Source of the DNA: Cellulomonas persica
GTDB taxonomy: Bacteria > Actinomycetota > Actinomycetes > Actinomycetales > Cellulomonadaceae
DNA length: 64,000 nucleotides
Direction of reading: 5' to 3'
NCBI RefSeq assembly: GCF_007989825.1
Contig: NZ_BJUA01000012.1
Location: forward strand, 1 to 64,000
Numbering within the stretch: the first letter of the stretch is position 1; the number at the start of each line of letters is the position of its first letter. A program made the translations under genes and the position numbers. Shown here piece by piece: positions 40,165 through 49,339 of the stretch. The notes beneath the pieces are model-generated. The model saw nothing but the letters and a program-made list of their open reading frames with translations, did not search any database and had not been told where the DNA came from.

Positions 40165-41244
40165 TCAGCGCCAGGGCGGTGCGGGAACCCGCACGGGGGC
40201 GTCGGTCGCGGCGGCCTCCTCCATCGCCAGGCCGAGGCGGTGGTCGTGGCAGCCCTCCGCGAGCGGGTAGGGCTGCGGGCCGCCGTCGTGCAGCCACGAC
40301 GAGCACGCCGCGAGCAGGTGCGCGACCGCGAGCTCGTCGTCGGCGAACCGCGACCCGACGAACGGGTTCCGGTACAGCACGCGCTCGCCCAGGCTCAGGT
40401 GCTCGAGGTCGAACCCGTCGAGGTTCTGCTCGAGCCCGCTGATGCGTCGCTCGATGCGGCTCGTCAGGACGGTGCGCTCACCGCCCCACCACGTGACCTC
40501 GTCGCCGACGATCTCGCCGTGCGACCCGCGCACGACGATGCGGTTGGTGCGCAGCGGGTTGTGCCACTGGTTGTCGGTGAAGTCGTACACCGCGGACCGG
40601 CCGTCGCCCAGGTCGAGCGTCGCGAGCAGCGTGCTCGCCGCGCGGGGCTGCGCCTCGTCGTCCCAGCCGTCGCGCTGGAGAGGGTCGAGCAGAGGCGCCG
40701 TGAAGCGCTGGGCGCGGACGACGACCTCGTCCCGGCCCACGGAGAGCAGGTGCCGGATGAGACCGACTGCGTGGTACAGATGCGTCGACGAGATCTGTAC
40801 AGAGGTCGCCTCGCCGAGGAGACCGGCGTCGACCACCGCTCGTCGGGCCTGGTGCGCGGGCATGAACGGGCTGTGCTCGGCCACCTGCACGAGCCCCGAC
40901 GCGCCCACGTCCGCCCACAGCCTCTCGAGCCCGTCGACGTCCGGGGCCGGCGGCGTCTCCGCGAGCACCGGTACGCCCGCGGCGACGAGCTCGCGCGTCG
41001 CCTCCGGCGTCACCGGCCAGGGCACGGACACCACGACGAGGTCGGGCCGGTCCGGGCCTGCGACGAGCTCGGCGATCGTGCGGACCGTGGGCACACCCCA
41101 CTCGGCCTCGACGTGCGCGCCACGGTCCGCCGACCGCGTCACCACCCCGGTGCACGCGAACCGCTCCGGCAGCATCCGCGCCGCCCTCGCGAAGAACTGC
41201 GCCCGCCACCCGCTCCCGACGATCCCGAACCTCAGCTGCGCCAT
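40165..41244 (-). CDS. Gfo/Idh/MocA-family oxidoreductase
   Basis: The 359-residue protein has a Rossmann start LRFGIVGSGWRAQFFARAARMLPERF and the segment VPVLAETPPAPDVDGLERL in place of the usual E-K-P. The Lys of the catalytic EKP motif is therefore replaced by Thr, as in some divergent members. A C-terminal alpha/beta domain contains HLYHAVGLIRHLLSV. It could be a dehydrogenase acting on an unusual sugar or a non-catalytic homologue. The ATG at 41244 follows GAGGAGG. It stands alone, converging on the PRPP-synthetase-like gene. Confidence 0.85.
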   Translation of the reverse strand: MAQLRFGIVGSGWRAQFFARAARMLPERFACTGVVTRSADRGAHVEAEWGVPTVRTIAELVAGPDRPDLVVVSVPWPVTPEATRELVAAGVPVLAETPPAPDVDGLERLWADVGASGLVQVAEHSPFMPAHQARRAVVDAGLLGEATSVQISSTHLYHAVGLIRHLLSVGRDEVVVRAQRFTAPLLDPLQRDGWDDEAQPRAASTLLATLDLGDGRSAVYDFTDNQWHNPLRTNRIVVRGSHGEIVGDEVTWWGGERTVLTSRIERRISGLEQNLDGFDLEHLSLGERVLYRNPFVGSRFADDELAVAHLLAACSSWLHDGGPQPYPLAEGCHDHRLGLAMEEAAATDAPVRVPAPPWR

Positions 41245-41397
41245 CGCGACCTCCTCGTCGCCCCGACCCTAACCGCGTCCCCACTTCGTCCACAGACCGG
41301 CCCCCTGGCCCCCTCCCCAGGCGCTACGTTCCGGGGGGAGCCCGAACGCCAGTGACGGGCACGTCGCAGGTCCGGGGTGCAGGGGGTGCACGAACGC

Positions 41398-42027
41398 ATG
41401 ACGATCGTCGTCGAGGGCACGAGAGCGGACGCATCGCCGCAGGCGTCCCGGCTCGGGGGCCGACGTGGGCGGGCGCTCGCCGTCATGGCCGTGGTCGTCC
41501 TCGCGCTCGGCGCCCTGACCGCCTGGCTCTCCATCGGCTTGCGGCCGCACCTGTCGACCGGACCGACGTCGGACGTCGACCGCGAGGCGCTCGAGGACAT
41601 CGACCCGATGGGCCTGCTCCAGACGTCGTACGTCGTCGACCCGAGCGACGGCACCTGGGACGGGCTCTGGTCGTTCTCCAACGAGGGTCCGGTGCCCATC
41701 ACCGTCCGGGTCCATCCGTCGGGTCCCAGCCCCGTGATCCACGACTACGCCCTCGTGCCGCTCCCGCCGCCCGGCGTCGGCGACCCGCCGCACTGGGAGA
41801 CCGTCGACTCGCTGACCGTGGAACCCGGTCGCGCGTTCGGCGTGAGCATCCGGTTCGGGATGGGCTGCGCCGACTACTCGGACGCCGCCCTCGGCCTCGA
41901 TCGGATCGCGCTCGACGTCACCACGTGGGGCCTGACGCGCACCGTCGAGGCCGGCGGCGACTTCAAGGTCCTCGCGATGACCGAGGACGGGTACGTCGCC
42001 GGGCCGGACTGCAGGGGGACGCCATGA
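41398..42027 (+). CDS. Membrane-anchored protein, first of a paralogous pair
   Basis: The product is about 209 residues, with one transmembrane helix near the N-terminus (about 28-50, ALAVMAVVVLALGALTAWLS) and an extracytoplasmic domain. It shares the pattern 'VDPxDGTxDGxWSFxNxGxVPxxVR', 'GFGV..-F-GCA' and 'LDVTTxGLTRTV' with the next gene. The start is ATG 41398 or the GTG at 41377; GGGGGT lies 11 nt before the ATG. No family name is known to me. The pair is coupled by ATGA (42024-42027). Confidence 0.75.
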   Translation: MTIVVEGTRADASPQASRLGGRRGRALAVMAVVVLALGALTAWLSIGLRPHLSTGPTSDVDREALEDIDPMGLLQTSYVVDPSDGTWDGLWSFSNEGPVPITVRVHPSGPSPVIHDYALVPLPPPGVGDPPHWETVDSLTVEPGRAFGVSIRFGMGCADYSDAALGLDRIALDVTTWGLTRTVEAGGDFKVLAMTEDGYVAGPDCRGTP

Positions 42028-42668
42028 CCACGCCGAGCGTGACCGGCTCCCTCGCGCCGCAGGACGAGCCAGCGACAGGTCAGGAGCCGCGCACCCCGGG
42101 GCGGCGGTGGCCGTGGTGGACCGCCGGTGGTGTCGTCGCGCTCGTCGTCGGCGCCTGGCTCGTCGTCGGGCTGAACCCGTCGCTGTCGTCGAGCTACACC
42201 GGGGCCGCAGATCCCGACGCGCTCGAGGAGCCCTTCGGGTTCGCTCTGTTCGGCCCCGACGAGTCGACGGTCGTCGACCCGCCCGACGGCACCTATGACG
42301 GCATGTGGAGCTTCCGCAACGACGGACGCGTGCCGGTCGACGTGCGGCTCGCTACCTTCGAGCCGAGCACGTACGAGTGGCGCGCGCACCTGTTCAGCCT
42401 GCCAGACGACGGCAGCGTGACCGACGAGGTCATCGCCCGCGCGGCCGACGTCCTGACGGTCGGTCCCGGCGAGTCGTTCGGCGTGCAGTTCGCGCTCGGG
42501 TTCGGGTGCGCCGAGTTCGCGGGAGGCAGCGGCACGGGGATCGACTCGTTGCGCCTCGACGTGACCACGCTCGGCCTCACCCGCACGGTCGACGTCCCGG
42601 GTGGCACCTCGGTCGCCATCATGACCGAGAAGTCGCATCACCCGTCCGCCGAGTGCGACGGCTCCTGA
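42024..42668 (+). CDS. Membrane-anchored protein, second paralogue
   Basis: The 214-residue protein has the same layout as its upstream neighbour. A cytoplasmic Pro/Arg-rich head is followed by a transmembrane helix (about 31-51, WWTAGGVVALVVGAWLVVGL) and then a beta-rich outside domain. Matching landmarks are VDPPDGTYDGMWSFRNDGRV, GVQFALGFGCAEFAG and LDVTTLGLTRTVDVPGG. One Cys pair (GFGCAEF and SAECDG) may form a disulfide. It probably arose by tandem duplication of the first gene. The function is unknown. Confidence 0.78.
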   Translation: MTTPSVTGSLAPQDEPATGQEPRTPGRRWPWWTAGGVVALVVGAWLVVGLNPSLSSSYTGAADPDALEEPFGFALFGPDESTVVDPPDGTYDGMWSFRNDGRVPVDVRLATFEPSTYEWRAHLFSLPDDGSVTDEVIARAADVLTVGPGESFGVQFALGFGCAEFAGGSGTGIDSLRLDVTTLGLTRTVDVPGGTSVAIMTEKSHHPSAECDGS

Positions 42669-42756
42669 TCAGGACTCACCGCGCGCATCCTGGCGCCTCG
42701 GAGTGCGGCGTGGCAGCGTGCTCGGGTCGGTCCGGTCACCCGACGAGGAGGTCCTG

Positions 42757-43386
42757 GTGAACGTCGTCGTCGCGCTGTTCCGGTTCTTCGTGGTCTACCT
42801 GGCGCTCATGGGCACGCGGGAGATCTGGCGGGACGGACAGGTCGAGGACCTGCTCTACTTCACCAACCAGTCGGGGATCCTGCTCGCGGTCGTGATGGCG
42901 TGGGCGGGCATCGCGTCGCTGCTGCGCAGGACGCAGCCGCCCGCGTGGTTCAAGGGCGGCGTGACGCTGTTCCTCGCGATCACCGGGCTCGTCGCGTACT
43001 TCGTCCTCGACCCCGAGGCGGCGGGCACGCCCGACCTGACGATCGGGCTCACGTCCGGGCAGATCGAGCACCAGCTCAACCCGGTGCTCGCGTTCCTCGA
43101 CTTCCTGCTGCTCGACCCGCACCGTCGCACGCGCTGGCGGTACGCGTGGTGGTGGCTGACGTACCTGCTCGCGTACGTCACGTTCACGACGATCCGCGGC
43201 ACGGTCTGGGACCTCGACTACCCGTACGGGTTCATCGACCTCGACGCCCACGGCTGGGGCGGGCTGCTGCTCAACGTCGTCATCTACGGCACCGGCTTCT
43301 ACCTGCTGGGCCTGCTGATCGTCCTCATCGACAAGCGGATGCCGAAGCGCGCCCGGTTCGGCACGCCGGTCGCCGGGTCGTCCTGA
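42757..43386 (+). CDS. Pr6Pr-family membrane protein
   Basis: The 209-residue protein has about six transmembrane helices. The landmarks LYFTNQSGILLAVVMAWAG, HQLNPVLAFLDFLLLDPH and YPYGFIDLDAHGWGGLLLNV match the Pr6Pr (FAR-17a/AIG1-like) family, which includes hydrolases of fatty-acid esters of hydroxy fatty acids in animals. The bacterial role is unknown. The GTG at 42757 is 5 nt after GAGGAGG; an upstream in-frame ATG at 42703 is less likely. Confidence 0.82.
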   Translation: MNVVVALFRFFVVYLALMGTREIWRDGQVEDLLYFTNQSGILLAVVMAWAGIASLLRRTQPPAWFKGGVTLFLAITGLVAYFVLDPEAAGTPDLTIGLTSGQIEHQLNPVLAFLDFLLLDPHRRTRWRYAWWWLTYLLAYVTFTTIRGTVWDLDYPYGFIDLDAHGWGGLLLNVVIYGTGFYLLGLLIVLIDKRMPKRARFGTPVAGSS

Positions 43387-43499
43387 ACCGCTTCGGCGCC
43401 GGGTCAGGGCGCGAGATGCCCAGGCGGCTCCCAGGTTCGTCGCGTACCGTGCCGGGGGCGCCGCCTCTGCGGCTCTCTCCCCGACCCCCGGAGTCCACC

Positions 43500-44483
43500 G
43501 TGCAGTCGATCGTGCGCCGCACGACCACCCGCCGCCTCGCCGCCATCGCCCTCGCGGCGTCGCTCGCCCTCACGCTCACCGCGTGCGGCGACGACTCGGA
43601 CGGCGGCGCGAGCCCCACCGCGACCGCCACCTCGACCGCTGAGGCCGACCCGACCGCGGCGGCCACGGCGAGCGCCGAGGACGTCGCCGCTCTCGAGAAG
43701 GTCAAGGTCGAGGGCGAGCCGGGCACCGAGCCGACGATCACGCTGCCGAGCACGCCGTTCTCGGTCTCGGCGGCCGTCGCGCGCGTCGCGACCGACGGCG
43801 ACGGCGACGCGCTCGCCGCGGGCGACATCGTCGAGATCCAGCTGACCGCCGTGAACGGCGAGGACGGCAAGGCGCTCGGCAGCACCTACGCCGACGAGGC
43901 GACCGGCACGTGGACGATCAAGGACGACGGCAGCGGCATCCCCGCGCTCGACGACGTGCTGCTCACCTCCCACCTCGGCGCGCAGGTCGTGTTCGCCCTG
44001 ACGTCCGACGACGTCACGCAGGTCTACGTCCTCGAGCCCATCGGGAAGATCGACACGCGTGCCGCGGGCACCGCGGTCGCTCCCGTGGAGGGCCTGCCCA
44101 CCGTCACGCTCGCGGACGACGGCACCCCGACGGTCACCGCCGCCACGGGCGACGCCCCGACGGAGCTGACCGTGCAGCCGCTCATCGAGGGCACCGGCAA
44201 GACCGTCGAGGCCGGCGACAACGTCCTCGTGCAGTACTCGGGCGTCCTGTGGGACGGCACCCCGTTCGACTCGAGCTGGGAGCGCAGCGAGCCGTTCACG
44301 GTCAGCTCGATCGGTCAGGCGCAGGTCATCGACGGCTGGAACGAGGGCCTCGTCGGCCAGAAGGTCGGCAGCCAGGTGCTGCTCGTCGTCCCGCCGGACA
44401 AGGGCTACGGCGACCAGGAGAGCGGCTCCATCCCCGCCAACTCGACGCTGGTGTTCGTCGTCGACATCCTCTGGGCCTCCTGA
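43500..44483 (+). CDS. FKBP-type peptidyl-prolyl isomerase lipoprotein
   Basis: The 327-residue protein has a lipoprotein signal (LAAIALAASLALTLTAC, Cys near 29) followed by a Thr/Ala/Ser linker. Two FKBP-like domains follow: an N-terminal degenerate one (about 85-195) lacking the usual aromatic pocket, and a C-terminal canonical one (about 215-327) with VQYSGVLWDGTPFDSSWERSEPFTV, VIDGWNEGLVGQKVGS and PPDKGYGDQ. It probably folds or inspects exported proteins on the outer membrane face. The GTG at 43500 follows GGAG. A long hairpin follows the stop. Confidence 0.9.
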   Translation: MQSIVRRTTTRRLAAIALAASLALTLTACGDDSDGGASPTATATSTAEADPTAAATASAEDVAALEKVKVEGEPGTEPTITLPSTPFSVSAAVARVATDGDGDALAAGDIVEIQLTAVNGEDGKALGSTYADEATGTWTIKDDGSGIPALDDVLLTSHLGAQVVFALTSDDVTQVYVLEPIGKIDTRAAGTAVAPVEGLPTVTLADDGTPTVTAATGDAPTELTVQPLIEGTGKTVEAGDNVLVQYSGVLWDGTPFDSSWERSEPFTVSSIGQAQVIDGWNEGLVGQKVGSQVLLVVPPDKGYGDQESGSIPANSTLVFVVDILWAS

Positions 44484-44514
44484 CCCCAGACGCACGGCCC
44501 ACGCTCCACCCGAC

Positions 44515-44562
44515 CGCACCCTCGGTCCCCAGGACTCTCGTCCTGACGGGACCGGGGGTGCG
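44515..44562 (+). terminator. Long hairpin terminator after the FKBP gene
   Basis: Fifteen-nt arms (44515-44529 and 44548-44562) with one G-U position enclose a second small stem (AGGAC/GTCCT). It ends just before a -10-like TAGGGT (44567-44572) for the EF-G-like gene. Confidence 0.85.
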
Positions 44563-44566
44563 TCGT

Positions 44567-44572
44567 TAGGGT
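44567..44572 (+). promoter_or_regulatory. -10 box upstream of the EF-G-like gene
   Basis: TAGGGT lies directly after the FKBP terminator and about 70 nt before the ATG, leaving a leader that carries GGGGAGA as ribosome site. Confidence 0.5.
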
Positions 44573-44641
44573 GGGCCGCAGGTCGCCGACGATCATCGTG
44601 GGAACCACCCTCGCACCCGCCCGGCGGCCGGGGAGACGAGC

Positions 44642-46699
44642 ATGGACCAGGCAACGACGCCCAGGATCCGCACCGTGGCCCTGGTGGGCGCAGCCGGTGC
44701 GGGCAAGACGACGCTCACCGAAGCCCTCCTGCACCGCGCCGGCGTGATCGCCCGGCCGGGCAAGGTCGAGGACGGCTCCACCGTGAGCGACCACGAACCC
44801 GAGGAGATCGCGCGCGGGATCTCGCTGACACTTTCGTCGGCACCGTTCTCGTGGAAGGCCCCGGACGGGCTGGCCTACGACGTCACCGTGCTCGACACCC
44901 CCGGGTCCGCGGACTTCGCGGGCGCCGTGGACGCGGCGCTGGCCGTCGCGGACCTCGCGGTCGTCGTGGTCAGCGCGGTCGACGGCGTGCAGGCCGGCAC
45001 GCACGTCGCGTGGCGGCTCGCGGCCGAGGCCGGGGTGCCGCGGCTCGTCGTCGTGACCAAGGAGGACAAGGCGCGCGCGGACTTCCACCACGTGCTCGAG
45101 GACCTGCGCGCGCAGCTCGGGGACGGGTTCGTGCCGCTCGAGCTGCCGCTCGGCGAGGAGCACGCGTTCCACGGGGTCGCGGACCTGCTGTCGCAGGAGG
45201 GGCTCGAGTACGAACCCGACGGCAAGCACCACACCACCGCGCTGCCCGACGACGTGGCCGACGAGGAGCACCGGCTGCACGACGAGGTCACCGAGGAGAT
45301 CGTGTCGCACGACGACGACGCGCTCGAGCGGTACCTGGGCGGCGACGAGCCCAGCGCGGCCGAGCTCGAGCGGTCGCTCGCGCACGAGGTGCGCGACCTC
45401 GAGGCGTTCCCCGTGCTGGTCGCGTCCGGTGCCACGGGCGTCGGCGTCGACCGCCTGGCCGACCTCATCTGCGAGCTCGGTCCCGACCCGTCCGACCGGC
45501 CCGCGCGCGTGCGCGCCGGTGAGACGTCGGTCGAGGTGTCCGTCGACCCCGCCGGCCCGACGCTCGTGCACGCGTTCCGGACCGTCGCCGACCCGTTCGT
45601 CGGGCAGGTCACGCTCCTGCGCGTGCTGTCCGGGACGCTGCGCCCCGGCGACCGCCTGCTCAACACGACGACCCGCACCGAGGAGCGCATCCCCGGTCTG
45701 TTCCGCCTGCGCGGCAAGGAGCACCTGCCGCTCGACGCGGCGCCCGCGGGCCAGGTGGTGGCCGTCGCGAAGCTGACGGCCACGCCCAGCGGCTCGCTGC
45801 TGGCGGAGAGGTCCGGACCGGGCGCCGCGATGTCGGCGCCCGCGCTGCGTCCGCGGCCGCCCGTGTACGGGCTCGTCCTGTCGCCCGTGACGCAGTCCGA
45901 CGACGACCGGCTGTCCGCGGCGCTCACGCGCCTGGTCGCCGAGGACCCGACGCTCGTCGTCGACCGTTCGTCGGACCGGACCGTGCTGCGCGGCCTGGGT
46001 GACACGCACCTGGCTGTGGCGCTCGAACGGCTGTCACGCGTGTTCGGCGTCAACGTCAGCACCTCGCCCGTGCCCGTGGCGTACCGGGAGACCATCCGGC
46101 GCAAGGTCGAGGCCGAGGGCAAGATCAAGAAGCAGTCCGGCGGGCACGGGCAGTTCGCGGTCGCGCAGCTGCGGGTCGGGCCCGCACCGCACGGCGCAGG
46201 GCTCGAGTTCGTGGACTCGGTGGTCGGTGGCGCGATCCCGCGCAACTACCTGTCCGCGGTCGAGAAGGGCGTCGTCGAGGCGATGGCGCACGGCGGGCCG
46301 CACGGGCACCCCGTGGTCGACCTGCGCGTCGAGGTGTACGACGGCAAGGCGCACTCGGTGGACTCCTCCGACATGGCGTTCCGCACCGCCGCGGCCAACG
46401 GGGTGCGCGAGGCGCTGGCGGCCGCCGGCACGGTCGTGCTCGAACCGATCGACCACGTGCGCGTGACCGTGCCCGCCTCCGCGCAGGGCGACGTCATGGG
46501 TGACCTGTCCGGCCGGCGCGGCCGCATCACGGCGACCACGTCTCTCGACGACGGGACCGTGGTGATCGAGGCGGACGTCCCGCAGTCCGAGCTCACGCGC
46601 TACGTGCTGGACCTGCGCTCGCTCACCGGCGGCCGGGCCGAGCTCGAGGTGTCCCCGGGCACGTACGAGATCTGCCCCGACCACCTGGTCCCGAGCTGA
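44642..46699 (+). CDS. EF-G-like GTPase (FusA2 type)
   Basis: The 685-residue translation-factor-like GTPase has the EF-G domain order: G domain (1-270), domain II (290-380), then III, IV and V. The P-loop is GAAGAGKTT (16-24) and the switch I analogue is EPEEIARGISLTL. The G4 motif is TKED in place of NKxD. The switch II motif reads DTPGSADF with Ser89 where canonical EF-G has the catalytic His (DTPGHVDF). This fits the EF-G2/FusA2-like group of actinobacteria, whose members are poor or different GTPases and may have a ribosome-associated stress role. It is a single-gene unit with strong hairpins on both sides. Confidence 0.9.
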   Translation: MDQATTPRIRTVALVGAAGAGKTTLTEALLHRAGVIARPGKVEDGSTVSDHEPEEIARGISLTLSSAPFSWKAPDGLAYDVTVLDTPGSADFAGAVDAALAVADLAVVVVSAVDGVQAGTHVAWRLAAEAGVPRLVVVTKEDKARADFHHVLEDLRAQLGDGFVPLELPLGEEHAFHGVADLLSQEGLEYEPDGKHHTTALPDDVADEEHRLHDEVTEEIVSHDDDALERYLGGDEPSAAELERSLAHEVRDLEAFPVLVASGATGVGVDRLADLICELGPDPSDRPARVRAGETSVEVSVDPAGPTLVHAFRTVADPFVGQVTLLRVLSGTLRPGDRLLNTTTRTEERIPGLFRLRGKEHLPLDAAPAGQVVAVAKLTATPSGSLLAERSGPGAAMSAPALRPRPPVYGLVLSPVTQSDDDRLSAALTRLVAEDPTLVVDRSSDRTVLRGLGDTHLAVALERLSRVFGVNVSTSPVPVAYRETIRRKVEAEGKIKKQSGGHGQFAVAQLRVGPAPHGAGLEFVDSVVGGAIPRNYLSAVEKGVVEAMAHGGPHGHPVVDLRVEVYDGKAHSVDSSDMAFRTAAANGVREALAAAGTVVLEPIDHVRVTVPASAQGDVMGDLSGRRGRITATTSLDDGTVVIEADVPQSELTRYVLDLRSLTGGRAELEVSPGTYEICPDHLVPS

Positions 46700-46721
46700 C
46701 GGGACCCGCCCCACGACCCGC

Positions 46722-46762
46722 GGGCCGGGCGTGCGGTCCCCTCCGACCAGCACGCCCGGCCC
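46722..46762. terminator. Bidirectional terminator between EF-G-like gene and ABC permease
   Basis: Perfect 13-bp arms (46722-46734 and 46750-46762), extended by GGTC/GACC inside the loop with one bulge, separate two convergent genes. Confidence 0.88.
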
Positions 46763-46768
46763 GACGTC

Positions 46769-49339
46769 TCACTCGCTCGCGATCGCGTCGAGCGCGCGCA
46801 TCCGCGCCGCCCTGATCGCGGGCCACAGCGCCGCGACGATCCCCACGACGACGGCCAGCACGACCATCGTCCCGAGCCCGCCCCACGGCACGACGAGCTG
46901 GTCGAGACCCTCGTCGGAGTACACGGTCGGCAGCACGGAGGCGAGCCCCACGCCGACGACGAGCCCCACCACCGTCCCGAACAGCGCCGTCAGCACCGAC
47001 TCGACGGTCACCGTCCCGGCGAGCTGCATCCGACCGAGGCCGACGGCCCGCAGCAGCCCGATCTCCCGGGTCCGCTCGATCACCGACAGCGCGAGCGTGT
47101 TGACGATGCCCAGCACCGCGATGATCAGCGACAGCCCGAGCAGCGCGTACAGGATCACCAGGAGCTGGTCCACCTGGTCGGCCATCTGGTCGACGAACTC
47201 GTCACGGTCCTGCACGGACACGACCACGTAGGGCGCGACCGCCGCGGTGACCGCGGCACGCAGGTCCGTCTGCGAGACGCCGGGGGCGGCGTCGAGCGCG
47301 ACCGTGTCGATCATCTGCGCCTCGCCGGGGGCGAGCGCGTCGAGCACCGACGGCGTCACGACCACGGCGGACCCGAGCACCTGGCTCTCGAACAACCCCG
47401 CGACACGCAGCTCGCGCGTCCCGACGGCCGTCGTGACGATCATCGTGTCGCCCACCGCCCAGTCCTCACCGGCGAAGTCGGTGTTGAGCAGCGCGGTGTC
47501 GTCGGCGAGGTCGTCGGTCGAGCCCGCACTCACGTCGACGAGCAGCGTCGAGCCCAGCACGCCCTGCTCAAGAGAGATGACGCCCCCCGCGTCCTGCGGG
47601 GTCGGCGCGACGCCCGACGAGGGCGAGACGCCCGCGGACGTGAACGCGATCTCGACGACCTTGCCCACCTCGGGCAGCTCGCGCACGTCCTCGACGGCGC
47701 CCTTCGGGATGACGAACGTCGCCGAGCGCAGGATCAGGTCCGCGTTCGTCGAGCTCTCCACGACGCTCGCGACCGACGCCGACGCGGACGCCGCGATCAC
47801 GGACACGGCACCGACGAGCGCCATGCCGATCGTCAGCGCACCCGCGGTGTTCGCGGTGCGGCGCGGGTTGCGGATCACGTTGCCGCGCGCGAGCCGGCCG
47901 ATGGGCTTGAGCAGCGCGACGAACGGCGCGGCCAGGAAGCGCATCGCGGTCCGGGCGAGCGTCGGCGAGGCGACGAGCACCCCGACGAGCACGAGCGTGG
48001 CACCCACCCCGAGCAGCGCGTCGGCCGTAGCCGACTCGTGCTTGAGCGCGGCGGCCACGACGCTCGCGGCACCCGCGACGAGCACCGCGGTGCCGAGCAC
48101 GCCGCGCATCCGCAGCGAACGCTCGTGCACGGTGATGTCGCCGCGCATCGCCTCGACGGGCGCGACCAGCGCAGCCGTGCGCGCCGGGAACGCCGCCGCC
48201 ACCGCCGAGACGATGGTCCCGAGCACGAGGCAGCCGACGACCGTCGTCGTGCTGAGCGGGATGTCCGAGGCGAGGTCCATGCCCATGCCCGAGAGCACGA
48301 CCCGCAGCAGCTCCACGAGGCCGAGCCCGCCGAGCACGCCCAGGCCCGAGCCGACGAGCCCGACGAGGGCCGCCTGCCCGACGACCACCGTGAAGACCTG
48401 CGCGGGCGAGGCGCCCACGGCGCGCAACAGCGCGAACTCCCGCACGCGCTGCCGCACCGACATCGCGAACGTGTTGGCGATGATGAACGCGCCGACGAAC
48501 AGCGCGATCACCGCGAAGATCAGCAGGAACGTCGTGATGAACCCGAGCATCTCGGCGATGTCGGACTGCACCGCCTCACGCAGGTCGGTGCCCGAGACGG
48601 CCGACGCCTCCGCGCCGTTGTCGAGCTGCGGCAGCGCCGCGGTGATCGCATCGACGAGCGCCTGCTCGGACACGCCCTGGTCGGCGTAGACGGAGATCGT
48701 CGAGACCGTGCCCTGGGGCGCGAACGCCGCCTGCGCGACGGCCGGGTCGAGCATGACGATCGTCGCGCCGGCCATCGGGCCGCCCGCGTCGACCGAGCCG
48801 ACGACCGTGACCTGGCGGACCTCGCCGCCGATCACCAGGTTCGTCGCGTCGCCCAGCGCGAGACCGGAGGACTCGAGCGTCGCCGTCTCGAGCGCGACCT
48901 CGTCGGGACCCGACGGCATCTCACCCGACACGAGCGAGAGGCTCGGGTCGTCCTCGTAGAACGCGAGACCGAACGACGGCGCCTGCGTGGACTGCACGGC
49001 GGTGCCGTCGGCACCGACCAGGACGACCGTGCCGGACACGTCCGGCAGTGCGAGGCTCACGCCGTCCACGCCGGCGACCTCGTCGGCCAGCTCGACCGGC
49101 ACGGGGTTGCGGGCCTCGCCGACGCCGAAGCCGCCGTCACCACCGGCGACCTCGGTCGCGCCGCGCACGTACGCGTCAGCCGGTGCCGACGCCTCGACGA
49201 TCCCGTTGAAGGTGCTCGACATCATGGTGCGCAGGCTGAACGTGCCCGCGACGAACGCGACCCCGAGGGCCACCGCGAGGATCGAGAGCAGGAAGCGCAC
49301 GGCGTGCGCGCGGACCCCGCGGAGCGTGACGCGCAGCAT
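46769..49339 (-). CDS. FtsX/MacB-type ABC transporter permease
   Basis: The 856-residue protein has an N-terminal helix (about 13-35), a large periplasmic MacB_PCD domain, a first FtsX module (about 255-400: FVGAFIIANTFAMSVRQRVREFALLRAVGASPAQV), a second extracytoplasmic region and a second FtsX module (about 735-850: IIAVLGIVNTLALSVIERTREIGLLRAVGLGR). This is the full-length duplicated type, likely a mechanotransmission exporter for a peptide, lipid or drug. It starts at ATG 49339 overlapping the ATPase stop (TGATG), or at GTG 49342. Confidence 0.92.
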   Translation of the reverse strand: MLRVTLRGVRAHAVRFLLSILAVALGVAFVAGTFSLRTMMSSTFNGIVEASAPADAYVRGATEVAGGDGGFGVGEARNPVPVELADEVAGVDGVSLALPDVSGTVVLVGADGTAVQSTQAPSFGLAFYEDDPSLSLVSGEMPSGPDEVALETATLESSGLALGDATNLVIGGEVRQVTVVGSVDAGGPMAGATIVMLDPAVAQAAFAPQGTVSTISVYADQGVSEQALVDAITAALPQLDNGAEASAVSGTDLREAVQSDIAEMLGFITTFLLIFAVIALFVGAFIIANTFAMSVRQRVREFALLRAVGASPAQVFTVVVGQAALVGLVGSGLGVLGGLGLVELLRVVLSGMGMDLASDIPLSTTTVVGCLVLGTIVSAVAAAFPARTAALVAPVEAMRGDITVHERSLRMRGVLGTAVLVAGAASVVAAALKHESATADALLGVGATLVLVGVLVASPTLARTAMRFLAAPFVALLKPIGRLARGNVIRNPRRTANTAGALTIGMALVGAVSVIAASASASVASVVESSTNADLILRSATFVIPKGAVEDVRELPEVGKVVEIAFTSAGVSPSSGVAPTPQDAGGVISLEQGVLGSTLLVDVSAGSTDDLADDTALLNTDFAGEDWAVGDTMIVTTAVGTRELRVAGLFESQVLGSAVVVTPSVLDALAPGEAQMIDTVALDAAPGVSQTDLRAAVTAAVAPYVVVSVQDRDEFVDQMADQVDQLLVILYALLGLSLIIAVLGIVNTLALSVIERTREIGLLRAVGLGRMQLAGTVTVESVLTALFGTVVGLVVGVGLASVLPTVYSDEGLDQLVVPWGGLGTMVVLAVVVGIVAALWPAIRAARMRALDAIASE

